64,000 nt of DNA from Calendula officinalis (taxonomy: Eukaryota > Streptophyta > Magnoliopsida > Asterales > Asteraceae). This document shows positions 1 through 10,623 of the stretch, piece after piece. Under the pieces are notes generated by a model. The model did not search any database. It saw only the letters and a program-made list of their open reading frames with translations, and was not told where the DNA came from. The position numbers and the translations under genes are program-made. The stretch is taken from the NCBI GenBank assembly GCA_963853835.1, contig OY970828.1, positions 65,464,861-65,528,860 on the forward strand, read 5' to 3'. Position 1 is the stretch's first letter, and each line of letters begins with the position of its first letter.

Positions 1-740
1 ATATTTTGCCTCAAAAATTACGAACTCTAATTTGTAGCACTTATTTTAAAACGGATAAAGTATATTACTACACATGCAATTTACAAAGCAAAGGGATTCC
101 TGCAGCTTGGTTTGACTCCCCTTTCTGACATCCTCTTTACCATAACCTGTGTTTGAGTCCCTATGACAACAATTTTTTTTAATTCTTCTTTTTTGCAACT
201 TTACTCTCTGAACTTTAAATTTTTAAAAATAATTATTATATTTTATTATCCTGAATTTTTTTTACATTACCAGACACTCCCTATAACTTTAATGTTTAAT
301 AGCTATATTTTTCTAAAAAATAATTTAAGATCAGATTGTTTATGTTCCTGTATAACTAATAAATTTTTATATGACTAGAAATTGTGTTTTTAACTACTAT
401 TATTATATTAATTTTTATCTTGAATACGATAAGTATTATAAAAAAAAATTATTTTTTATCTATATTATTAATATTGTTATTAATAATTTCTTACACAAAG
501 TTGGTCGGTTTCAAATATGTCTAAATCTCCAAAATAACAAATATCATACGATCTTATATTTAACATAAAGTTATTGGATTGATATGAGTACATAGTAATA
601 CATACTTTACAGAAAGTTAAACTAATGGATATGAATCAACGTAATAGGTAAGGATAAAACTAATTTGGATATAATCAGTAGAATAACACAGGCCACACAT
701 AGCTAGACGGTGCACAACTGAAACATTAACATACGTAAAT
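1..740. other. AT-rich intergenic DNA, no gene seen
   Basis: Two short open frames (163-378 and 371-568) are low-complexity, rich in F, I, Y and N, and match nothing I recognise. No element boundary is visible. Confidence 0.6.
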
Positions 741-763
741 CATTTTTTTGAGCGTCGCAGAAA

Positions 764-798
764 TCCCCGCGGCATCGCGTAAGGATCTATTTGCTAGT
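764..798 (+). mobile_element. Helitron-like 3' end (decayed)
   Basis: A GC-rich stem-loop candidate (CCCCGCGGCATCGCG) is followed about a dozen bases later by CTAGT. A hairpin just ahead of CTRR-T is the usual plant Helitron 3' end. The segment at 35836-35866 has almost the same arrangement, which supports a repeat family. No 5' end was found. Confidence 0.35.
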
Positions 799-884
799 TT
801 AAAACATTTAGACATGCTAATTGTAAAATCTCTTGATACATTAAAAAAAATCAAATATGCTAGAAATTTTAATTATGAAATTAC

Positions 885-896
885 TTTATATATAGC
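885..896 (+). promoter_or_regulatory. Probable TATA box of the ERF gene
   Basis: TTTATATATA lies about 85 bases upstream of the first in-frame ATG (974), a normal plant core-promoter spacing if transcription starts near 915-920. It is the only strong TATA-like run close to the gene. Confidence 0.45.
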
Positions 897-973
897 CGGT
901 AGTAGGGTCTTGAGTAGCATATATATTTCAAGAGGAGCTAAAGCCACCATAATAATCAACCAAATCACTTCAC

Positions 974-1850
974 ATGAACAACGTTATAAAGAAAGCCGGC
1001 ATCATGAACATCCTTTCATCACCATCATCAAAGAAGCCACCATTGGTGGAAAATTCCGCCGGCAAACAAGAAAAGTTTCTGGGTGTTCGAAGGAGGCCAT
1101 GGGGAAGATACGCCGCCGAAATAAGAGATCCATCAACTAAAGAACGACGTTGGCTTGGAACCTTCGACACTGCAGAAGAAGCAGCTCTTGCTTATGATCG
1201 AGCTGCATGCTCGTTCCATGCGTGGGTCACGTGCCCGTACCAATTTTGTATATTCTGACATGCCACGTGGCTCTTCTGTCACCTCCATTCTCTCCCCCGA
1301 TGACCCTTCTTTAACTTTACCACCACCGCCGCCGACGAGTAACAACCACCAGCTGGATAAGAATAGTCATCTTTTTCTTTCAAATCAATATTCTTCTGAT
1401 TATTCACAATACAATAGTATTATTCCTTCTGCTGTTGACCAATATTTTATTCAATACAATGATCAGTCGGTTCATTCTCAATCAGCTGCTGGATTTGGTA
1501 TGGTGGGGTCCAGTGATATAAATAATGTTACAACTAACATGGAATACCAAAATGGGCTTCATCAAACTTCACTAGAGGGTGATTTTTATGCAACTGAACA
1601 AAATAATTATACGGGTTTTGAGACAAGTTGTAACGGGTTTAATGATGATATTAATATTGGTAATGGAGAGGAAGGATTATTGTTTGGAAGTGAAAGTGAG
1701 TCGGCCGGTGTAACGACAAGTTTCTCCTCGTATCTTGGAATTGACGGTTACGAATATGTGCACAGCCCACTTTTTGGGCAAATGCCCCCAGCTTCTTCTG
1801 ATCCTTCGGTTGATTGTTTTTCTCTTTCTTCAAACTCGTCCTTCTTTTAA
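974..1850 (+). pseudogene. LEP-like: LEAFY PETIOLE-like AP2/ERF transcription factor, frameshifted
   Basis: The gene encodes an ERF-family DNA-binding protein. The first frame (974-1258) opens with an S/K-rich leader and most of an AP2 domain (GVRRRPWGRYAAEIRDP, then WLGTFDTAEEAALAYDRAA). It then runs into unrelated residues and stops. The frame that continues the family (to 1850) resumes with RSMRGSRARTNFVYSDMP and ends in a long S/N/Q-rich acidic tail with EYVHSPLFGQMPP. The AP2 sequence, the SVTSI-SPDD stretch and the HSP motif resemble Arabidopsis LEAFY PETIOLE, an ERF linked to leaf and petiole development (from memory). The break is four extra bases near 1205-1210, inside the last AP2 helix. 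Without them the protein would be about 290 residues, longer than LEP at about 211. Starts at 974 and 1004 are both possible. The four bases could be real, allelic or an assembly error. No intron fits there. Confidence 0.85.
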
Positions 1851-2537
1851 TCAATTGTTATTTATGGTTGTTAACTAATGGGCAGAGAGTGTGAACGTGG
1901 TAATTTGGACCGTCCCTCAATCCCCTGATTTGATTATCGTACAGTACAAGAAGAGATGTTGTGTATGCATACATATATGGCATGTAGTGTTTGGAGGGAT
2001 TGAATATCGTTACAAGAAGAGATGCAATGAGTGCTACGTATAGCACCTTGCTCTGATCATGAATGTAATGATTTCTTTGTTCATTTACGTCGTACTTTTG
2101 TGGGTTTAATTATTATAGTTTATTAATTCAAATGATTTTTTGCCAAATAAGGTTGGTTTCGAATTGAACATTTCTGATCCGCCAAACCGAACCTAACCTG
2201 AATTGCCAGCCCTATTTAAATCTAAGGACTATTAGTGCAATCTTTTGAAGTAATGACTATAAGTGAAATATGAAGTAAACTACATAGACCATTGAGCATC
2301 TATGTAATTTTCTCTTAAATTTTTGTATGTGAGACGTGAGAGTACCACAAATCAACTAATATACCAGAAGCAGTACATAAAAAATAAGGATCCTTTACAA
2401 CTGGTTAAGTGTATGCATCACCATATGAATACAGTATAGATGTGAAAATCAACTTCAATAAAACATGGTTAGGAATTAATACAACCCTCTCACTCACCTA
2501 TTAATATTAAATATTAGATAGAATAATATAATATAAG
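1851..2537. other. Intergenic DNA between two convergent genes
   Basis: The stretch holds the presumed 3' untranslated regions of the ERF gene (+) and the dehydrogenase gene (-). No open frame or repeat boundary is convincing. Confidence 0.5.
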
Positions 2538-4516
2538 TCACCAAGGAATTTCTTGACCATCCCAAGCAAAAAACTTGCCATTGTCACTGCTCTTGCTGCT
2601 ATCAATAATACTCAAAAGCCTCTCAACAGAAAACTCTTTACTAAAAAGTTTGTCTTTTGGAACGTTCTTTTGAAACTGTTTAGAAAGATCCGTATCCACT
2701 GTTCCCGGGTGCAGTAAAATGCAAATTATCGGATCCTTCTTTCGTGCAAATTCAACAGCTGCACATTTCGTTACTGCACAACAAATATACATCACTTTAG
2801 AGTTAATCCACAGTTTTTTTTTGTTTAAAAATAAATAAAATAAATTCTTACACTGATTAAGTGCGGTTTTTGAGGCTCGATAAGAATGCCAACCACCTAA
2901 CCGATTGTCACCAATTGAGCCAACTCTAGCACTTATGTTAGCAACAACAGCAACGTTTCTTTCAGTTCCATTTCCACCTCCAACTTTTAATAAAGGCCAC
3001 ATGTGCTGTGTTTTCATGATTCAAATTTAAAATTCGTTATCTTAATCTAAAACTAACAATTATATAAGTTCTTGAATTAGCTGAAAAAACAAACTTTGTG
3101 GTTATTAGACAGCTTATGATTTACCATATAACTATCTAAAATAAATAAATTTGTAACAGAAATAGTTGATGATACCTTTGTCACTAAAATAGGGCCCACT
3201 GCATTAACCTCATAAGCAAGCAGCAAGGATGATCTCTCAACTTTGGTTAATGTTGTTTCTGTGCCCAATGTTATTAGTAAGCTACACTTAGTATTTAATG
3301 AAATTATTAATAAATATTTAATATAAAAATATTAACCTGGTTGTATAACATCAGGTATTGAAAGAATACCAGATGCATTAACAAGAAGGTTTAGGTATCC
3401 ATATTTCTCCCTTATGGCCCTTGCAGACTCCTGAAATGATGTGTTGTTTCTTGGTTATTATGAGTTTGTAATATTTTCATTTTCTTATTACTAAACATCC
3501 CCTAAATTGTTGTTTTTTCCTTGTAAAATTGACATTTCTAGATTTCATTGTGGAAAAACAAGTGACAAAAAGTAACCTCTATTGTGCTTTCATTTGTAAG
3601 GTCCAACCTTTGAATATGTAGCCTTTCGGGGTATTTGTTTCTTAAATCAGTCAGTCCTGCTCTCCATTGGGATTTCGACATGTGGCAATCACGTGTTCTT
3701 GTGAATTTTTTTCCAGTAATTGCTTAACCTGTAAAGGATAATTGTATGAATTCATTATAGTCTTTAGCAAAGTCATTATCAGAACACAAAAATATGAATA
3801 CAGAAAATATAACTGTCAAGCAACAAGTTAGAGGGAAACCAGAAAACAAAGCTTTTTCTGTGCATTTATGCATATTCATCAAATCTTATTCAGACACACG
3901 TACAGAAATCATACTAAAACCCTTTTCTGATTCTCCATGATTAAACGTGTTAGAAGGTAAAATTATTGCATAATATATGAACAAAAGCTATTATTCCATC
4001 AAATACAGTAGTATATCTATCTCACATAAGCATGTTTTATGCTAATCTGCTATAATTACCATTATAAATCCTATAATAGGCTCTAGAAATTAAGTTGACT
4101 AACTATAAAGATGAATGTAGAGTCAAACCAATGAAAGTGTTTTTGTACAGTTTGCTTACAGTTCAACCTATCAATATCAATATGTGTAAATTCAAAATTT
4201 GCAAAGTGGCTTCAGCTTACCATTGAAATTAACTGAAATTAACCGAATCATTTGTGGTATGCGAAAAGTTCCATAACGAAAACAAAAGTACATTTAGGGC
4301 CGATAATGAAAATTCAATAGCAGATAATTAACGGAGTGTGAAATTTGTAGAAATGCTTACGAATTCAAGCCCTAAACCTCTTGAAGCTCCTTGAACCATG
4401 GAAACAGCAGCATCTCGTTTGGATGCAACAGTAGACAGGGAAGATGCTCTTAATTTGATAATAGATACAAAGTTTGGATTCGAGAATAGACATCGACTGA
4501 GAAGATGAAGCTTCAT
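2538..4516 (-). pseudogene. Short-chain dehydrogenase/reductase (C-factor-like), six exons, one-base deletion
   Basis: This is an NAD(P)-binding Rossmann-fold enzyme of the SDR family, similar to an Arabidopsis C-factor-like SDR; the substrate is unknown to me. Exons read on the minus strand: 4516-4361, 3728-3577, 3430-3337, 3258-3176, 3005-2852, 2773-2538. Every intron is GT-AG and all phases join. Cofactor motif QGASRGLGLEF is at about residues 42-52, NASGILS (NNAG-like) near 122 and the catalytic YRASK near 204; the C-terminus is FAWDGQEIPW. The leader is rich in S, R and K with no acidic residue until about 35, suggesting organelle import. Exon 2 lacks one base near 3660-3664, giving a TGA soon after; adding one base back makes 291 residues, the expected length. 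Either a recent pseudogene or a sequencing error, since everything else is intact. Confidence 0.85.
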
Positions 4517-4616
4517 TTTCTTGCAATTGAAGCAGAAACAGATGATAGGTTACAGTTTCAGAGATTAACGAGAACAGAAATAGCAATTTCGCATGCCGCA
4601 TCGAAGGCCATTTAGC

Positions 4617-6280
4617 GTGGATAGGTTTACACCATTCACGTGTCGCTCGTTAAACTTAGCCAACAAAGGTATTTAAATTTACAGGGAATTTAATGCACAG
4701 ACACCAATTTCATTGTTTTTCCTTCTTAAAGATTAGAAATTGAATCAACAAACCAGTTAAATTATGCCATCTTCCAGAAATCGGTGTTAAAACCTAACAC
4801 CTAAGATAATGAAATAGGTTATTGACTTTTTAAGAGGCCAAAATTAATAAGTAAAAAGTTATTACTTTTTGAGAAACCAATAAGTCAATAAGTAAATTTT
4901 CAAAATCATTGCCAAACATGCCCCCAGTCCCTTGATAATTTAAGAATACTGTAAAAAATATATTTTTAGTATTCTGAACTTACCTGACTAGTTTTTCTAT
5001 TACTTTGAATATTGAAGCTGCAGCATAGTATCCTGAATTTGACAAAATGACTGATTTGGTATCCACACTCATTAATTTGATCGTATTTTCTTACTTGACT
5101 TACTTTCATTTGAGCTTTTGACAGACTAAAATTATACGTCTATCTCAGTATATTGATATTATAAGCAAATCATATGAGAAAACACGATCAAATTAGTGAA
5201 TCACGGTACTAAATCGACCATTTTGTCAAGTTCATGATACTGCCTTTAATAATTTAGGGTAGTAGAAGACATAGTCAGCCAAATTCAGAATATTAAAATG
5301 TATTTTGTCCTTAAGAATATCCTAAGACAAGTCCCTTCAACAAACTGACACGATTGGTATAGACGTACAGTGGTGCCAGTTGAATCTTTAGTTGTTCCAT
5401 TTTGGTTAAGTGACGTACAAAATGAAGAAGGTGGTGAGCCCGTTTGTAATACAAATGTATATTTTATGTGGTTATTAGTATTTTATATGTGTTTTTATAA
5501 GGTGTGGGAGCCAAAAAAAAGTAAATACAGATGTATTATTGGTAAAAGTGTGTCAGTTGAATATTTTTTGAAGATCCAACAAATCCACAATATTCTTTGA
5601 ATCAACATGATTTTAGTTTAGATTGTCCTAGGTAATCAAATACACTCCCATTAATTGCCCTACCTTTATTCATATCTTTTGCAAAATTAGCATCAACATA
5701 GCAACTTATTCAAGGCTTTCCAATTGCAGCGCTTTACCATATAAAGACTATACAATAGCAGCGCCTTTAAGTATTTGATGATCCATGTTACACCCTCCTA
5801 ATGTTTCTTCCTTGGTTGACGAATATCTACTAACACCATTTAAAACATAACATATATACTACAAGACTTGAACAGGGAGTGTTGAAACAGGTTCAAGTTG
5901 ACCCAAAATGCTTTTTACACAAACTTTTTGATATTTTCAACAAAAATAGGTTGTTAAGATTAATTTCAAACTTTTGTAGTATAATTTTTAATCATAACCT
6001 AGTATTTTAAATGAAACAGAGATTTTAGTACACTTTGGATAATCGCAAGTATTTAAGCATTTGGAAGTACCATAAACAGGACCTAATTGCTAGTAAAAGT
6101 AGCAAACCATCTCCTGAGTCAGTTTTGGTAATAGGTCCAAATTGCTCGAGTCAAAATTGGTGGTAACTCTCTCGTATTGGTCAAGTCGACCCAAAACACT
6201 TTTGGTCCAAAAATTTACTACAAATAATACGATTATATAATTTACATGATTTCAATAATAGCATATGGTGTTATAAATAA
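4617..6280. other. Intergenic DNA with repeat remnants
   Basis: Mostly AT-rich sequence. The 76-codon frame at 5370-5600 is not convincing. One recognisable piece is the relic at about 5560-5632. The rest shows no gene. Confidence 0.5.
5560..5632 (+). repeat. Diverged fragment of the nested element's LTR
   Basis: The stretch around TATTCTTTGAATCAAC, with its flanks, resembles the last 120 bases of the LTRs at 24697-25218 and 25761-26282. Only tens of bases align and neither LTR end is present, so this is a remnant of an older related copy. Confidence 0.5.
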
Positions 6281-6296
6281 TCTAGCCTTGTTAATT

Positions 6297-6427
6297 TTTG
6301 TTTTTATTTTTGAAACGGCAGATCTAATCTACTCCTAATTACCACATATGTCCACGATGGGATTCGAAATCCAGACCTCAAGGTTGAGAGTCTTAAACCA
6401 TACCACTAGGTCAAAGACCCTTTGGTA
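6297..6427 (-). mobile_element. tRNA-derived SINE with 16-bp target duplication
   Basis: On the minus strand the element starts near TACCAAAGGGTC and carries an A-box-like CCTAGTGGTATGG. About 40 bases on it has a B-box-like GATTTCGAATCCC, and it ends in an A/T-rich tail. This is the internal RNA polymerase III promoter layout of plant SINEs such as Au. Perfect direct repeats TCTAGCCTTGTTAATT flank it at 6281-6296 and 6428-6443. The body is about 131 bp, short for the class, so it may be 3'-truncated or belong to a short family. Confidence 0.8.
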
Positions 6428-6443
6428 TCTAGCCTTGTTAATT

Positions 6444-7289
6444 AATTATTAGTATTTAGTTTATTAGTTATGTATATTCTAATCAGCAATCCAACATATG
6501 GTTTCCAAATAGATCGATTTAGGAGGTTTGTACCCATTCCAACCTATTCGTTGGTGAATACAATATTTGTCCAAAAGAAGAGATTGTTAAAGCATTTGGT
6601 AAGTTCTAGTTACAGACAATGATACTTAGTAGGAGTATATATTTGACAGTGACCATAATCCTAAGATGCACCAGCAAGCAGAGGATCGAGCTCATTAAAT
6701 TGGTCAAAAAAGAAGGACCTCGGGGTGTTTGTTTTGGTCAGTGTTGATGCTAAATTCATCCAGGCAGGATAGTTTAGTAGAGGTTCCACACCTTAGTTTG
6801 GATGGTCAAGTGTAGTAACTTTAAAAGGGTTTTCATAAGTAAAACAGGGGTTGGATAGGTTGGGTAATGGGTTAAAATTGATTTTAATTAAAACATATTT
6901 TTCTTTTTTTATATTTATTAAAATAGGTTTTGTTTTTGGGAAGACTTTTTGTCTCAAAAGTTTAAATTGTTCATTAAAAATGTGTCTATATGATTAGAAA
7001 TCATTAATTTAAAATAACTTACTCTTTTTGAAAAAATGAAAAAAGTTTTTGGATGGTTTTATGGATACATCTAAGGCGAGTTTCGACTTATTTTAGTCAT
7101 TTTCTTTTAAAATAATTTTTTAAGTGCTACCTTTCTTAACGTGTTATTAGTAATTTATAAACCAATTTGACCCATTTTTTAAGTTCATAGGTCACAATTT
7201 CTACTTCTAAGTGAACCTTCTCTGTGTGTTTGGTTTGTGATAGTAGTAGCTACAATCTCAACCAAATATATATATAAAAAATAAAGTAA
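6444..7289. other. Intergenic DNA, no gene seen
   Basis: AT-rich sequence without convincing open frames, terminal repeats or gene similarity. Confidence 0.5.
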
Positions 7290-7414
7290 TTCTTACATGA
7301 CAATTTTTATCCATACAAAATAATTATGATTTGGTATGAATGATTTTTTTCCACTAAAAATATAATTGTCTTTTGATATGAAATTATTCTGGATAAAAAA
7401 TTATTATTTAAGAA
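7290..7414. mobile_element. Small fold-back (MITE-like) element
   Basis: Imperfect inverted repeats of about 23 bases bound a 125-bp AT-rich segment (TTCTTACATGACAATTTTTA at the left, its near-complement at 7391-7414). I see no clear target duplication, so the superfamily is not assigned. Confidence 0.4.
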
Positions 7415-7454
7415 TCTCTCCATAAAAAATGATTTGGTAATGCTATATAGTAGT

Positions 7455-7490
7455 ACTAGCTTCAAAGCCCGCCCGCCTAGGTGGGCATGC
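7455..7490 (-). mobile_element. Helitron-like 3' end, copy 1
   Basis: On the minus strand GCCCACC-TA-GGCGGGC forms a hairpin with one mismatch. CTAG followed by T comes within about 15 bases. The end and about 70 bases inside it resemble the segment at 43805-43870. Gene fragments on the same strand lie just inside it (7671 onward), the layout expected of a gene-capturing Helitron. Confidence 0.5.
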
Positions 7491-7670
7491 TTCGAGAAAT
7501 AAATTAGAAAATATCAATGACAAAAAAGTTAAGAAATAAATATAGTAATCTATTATTGAAATGGTACACACAATTTAGAGACGAAATAAAATTTCTTTGT
7601 ATACGACGTTTGTTGTTGAGTCAATGTACTTGTCATATTGATCGCAACAAATAACTTTCAATCCTTTCAG

Positions 7671-7736
7671 CAGCATAGTGTCCAGCTGAAAGAGCAAGTC
7701 AGGTTGTGCATCAAACAAATTAGGAAGACTGTTCTG
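7671..7736 (-). pseudogene. Short JmjC histone-demethylase fragment
   Basis: The minus strand reads SLPNLFDAQPDLLFQL then TML, a stretch I recognise from the JmjC domain of plant KDM5/JMJ14-18-type histone demethylases. Only about 20 residues match. Sequence on both sides diverges at once, and no catalytic His/Asp residue is included. A captured exon scrap is the likely explanation; its shortness leaves room for chance. Confidence 0.4.
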
Positions 7737-8047
7737 AATCACTTACAAAAACACATTAGACTCAAGGTCAAACTTTCCCTTTGAATTCCAGGTCAAACAT
7801 GACAAACTACATGACATATAAAAACAAAATAACATGACAACCATCCAATATCAAGTGCAGAATGCTGGTACAATTTACAACAATGATGTGATGATATCTT
7901 AAATAAAACCAATAATAACTAATAAGATGATTTAAATGATTCTACCAACAATATCTTCTCACCATTTGGATCTGGATAACTGGCTATCATTTCCTAGACT
8001 TAAAAACATCCATTGATTCAAAATCAATACGAAAAAATGTACTTTAC

Positions 8048-8888
8048 AGCCCTTGGGATTCTAGACGCAAATAATAAGTAATTCCATAATATCTTCCACA
8101 AAATGTCCAGGCATACATGCGAATTCCACTGGGCAAGATTGTGGTAGGGGCCTTTTGAAACCACCTATACGACTTACCAACCAAGCCGCCATTAATTGAT
8201 AGAATGATAATGCTTGTTGAAGAAACCCTCCCAATCTATAAATACAAATTAATAAATAAAAAAACCCCCCGAGTGCAGTCCCACTAATATAACCTAAATC
8301 AAAACCCGAGCCCGTGTATACAAAAAAGGGCTAATTGCACATTTGGTAAAATTACTGTTTCAGGTGATGATGATGTGTTTCTCATTTTGACCATGTTGAC
8401 TCTCTTTCAACATGAAGTTTAAAAACCGGTTATCTTAGGTGATTTTCTAATTTCAATGGTTTCTTTTTCTGGGGTAAAAAAGATTGTTAAATAATATAAA
8501 AAACTGACTGAAGTTGGCAACTTTCGTTGCAGGTCTTGGGCTTCATAACATAGTTTCTCTTGCGTAAATGGTTCAATTTGCATACATCGAGTCGAGCAAT
8601 GTCTTGGTCTAATTAGAGTGAAGGTGCTTGTTCTTGCATGGTTTTTAAAGTTAATAAATTGTCCTCACATCCTCGAATACCCTGCATATATTTACAATTA
8701 TATTAGCCAGAAAGTTATGCTATAAAATCATGAGATAATACTCGCTAGTCGGTGTATTACCTGCACAAGACGCTTGAGATCTGAAAAAGCTTTAATCAGC
8801 CCCAAATTCAAAACACATGCAATCATAAAGAAACATTCACAAATAAATGAAGCAAAAAATACATATTTAGGATAAATTTTGTTGAATT
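8048..8888 (-). pseudogene. UFD2-like: UFD2/E4 ubiquitin-conjugation-factor gene fragment
   Basis: Three exons of a UFD2-type E4 factor (which extends ubiquitin chains on pre-ubiquitinated substrates) lie in order on the minus strand. Exon at about 8888-8761: FICECFFM, VLNLGLIKAFSDLKRLVQ, ending at a GT donor. Exon at 8681 to about 8525: CEDNLLTLKTMQEQAP, then EKLCYEAQDLQ in another frame. Exon at about 8234-8048: QALSFYQLMAAWLV, CPVEFACMPGHFVEDIMELL, then FASRIPRA after an extra base. All come from the middle of the family's core region; the N-terminus and the catalytic U-box are absent. An in-frame TAA and at least two frameshifts show it is dead. Introns are retained, so it was copied as DNA. 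Its right side is cut by the gypsy array. Confidence 0.8.
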
Positions 8889-8961
8889 TGAATCCAAAAA
8901 TGGCTCACATAATCAAAACATAAGTGTACTAATATTCACATACATGCCAGAACTTGCAGAA

Positions 8962-10374
8962 TGTAACGACCCGAAATTTGTAAATAAATAAATTGTATAA
9001 AAATATGATAAATATGGATAAATCGTTTAAAGAACGTAGAAATTGGTTTCGTGTCATTTGAACACCGTACGAGGAAGTTATGGGCGAAACCGGGTCAAGA
9101 CAACAATCGAAAAATGCAGCCCTGCTGCATTAGGGAGTTCACGCCGCGAAGTAAAGTTCCCGATCGGGAACTGTCTACAGAGGATTGGGCTTTTGTGCGT
9201 GAAGTAGTTCCCGGCTTGTTAGCGATCGTGAAGTAGGCAAAGCGCAAAGTTAGCGACGTGAACTAATGTTCACGCCGTGAACTCCCTTCGACAGCATTTA
9301 ATACGGGATTTTGCTCATTTATTGCATTATCAAAACCCTAGTTTTCTCTTTGGCGATTTTTGAGCTCAAGAACAGTTGGAGGTCGATTCCTTCTCAAATC
9401 TTTGGTAGATTTCACTCCTAAGGGAAGATTAAAGGCATTCTGTGAAGTCTTGGAAAGTTGACCGAATTGTGAAGCAAGGAAACCGGCAGAGAGATTACGG
9501 TTGGAGCATTTTATTGCTAAGGTGAGTACGTGTGGACTTTATTGAGTACATAGCCGTGAAAATGCCTTACTTACATATGTCGAGTCTATTTGATAAGTAT
9601 GTGGAAATTAGTATGTAGAGTTAGTATTATATTGTTGAATATAGTTAAATAATTTGTTTGGTAATTGACGTGATAGCCAAGGGCTTTGTTTGACATAACA
9701 ATTAAGTTATGGTAAGGATGAGACGTTGTGATGACGTGGGGGATCCCCGGTCATGAGGTATGGAATGGGGAGCATTTGGGCGGATCCCCATCGGCCCATT
9801 CCATGATAGTAGTCTTGCTAACTGGAAGTAGTCCGGCGAGCAAGGCAGGTATAGGTAGATTGGGCGATTCCCTCTTGCCTTTAACTTGAAGCTTATTAAT
9901 GCGGGGGATCCCCGGTTAATAAGTTAATGTGGTTCTAGTTAGTTGGGGACGACCCGATAAGTAGATATGGCTGCTAGGAAAGCAAGGGTTATAGAGTCAC
10001 AATAGGGTGACTAGATAGATGGACGAGTTACTTGTATAATTATTTATATGCCTTATGATTATTATTATTATTGGGTCTAAACCCATGTAGCTCACGAGAC
10101 GTTTTTGTCTCACGTACTCCTTGTTTGTTTTGCTATGTACTCAGGTTCGGGATCGAAGGTTTAGGTACGAATGGATAGAGATGCGGGGCCTAGAGTAGAA
10201 GAACACTAGAACGGATTTAGACTTAGCTTTGGTTTTGATATATTTTGTAACACCAAACTTATAATCTGATTTTCATACCGAAGGTTTTTGTAAATCCGTA
10301 TTTTGGGATAGTTCTCCTCTTTATTAAATGATTATTTTGGCCAAATGTTTTGTATTAAAATTCAAGGTGTTACA
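8962..10374 (+). repeat. LTR 1 of the array
   Basis: A 1,413-bp LTR from TGTAACGACC to GGTGTTACA. It carries palindromes near 9156-9171 and 9258-9282 and a chain of hairpins between about 9731 and 10012. It shares several base variants with LTR 4 against LTRs 2 and 3. Confidence 0.93.
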
Positions 10375-10377
10375 ACT

Positions 10378-10389
10378 TGGTATCAGAGC
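10378..10389 (+). other. Primer-binding site, initiator Met-tRNA
   Basis: TGGTATCAGAGC sits three bases inside LTR 1 and is complementary to the 3' end of plant initiator Met tRNA. The same site follows LTR 2 and LTR 3, and the minus-strand copy is at 59447-59458. Confidence 0.9.
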
Positions 10390-10623
10390 TATAGTTTAAG
10401 TGAATTAGGTTGGATGACCATCCTAGTCTTAGACTGTAGCAATAGGAATTTAAGATTCCTTGAGATTATAGGTTGACCTTGAGACTTTCTGTTAAGTTTA
10501 GGGTTGAACCTAGGGGACCTATGAAAGTTGTTGTGAGTATGGGTATTGAGTCTTATGCGACTAATGGTTTGTACATAAGGTACTAAATGTTTAATGTCTT
10601 TCGTATAGTCTTGATCGAAAGAA

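Noticed and set aside
100..180. Possible tRNA-like B box (GTTTGAGTCCC) before a T-rich run
   Set aside because: No matching A box at the right distance and no target duplication, so a SINE cannot be supported.
748..1140. 130-codon open frame overlapping the ERF start
   Set aside because: It uses a non-ATG start, overlaps the TATA box and AP2 coding region in another frame, and has no recognisable domain.
5370..5600. 76-codon frame (MVPVESLVV) as a gene
   Set aside because: No domain, and its end overlaps an LTR relic.
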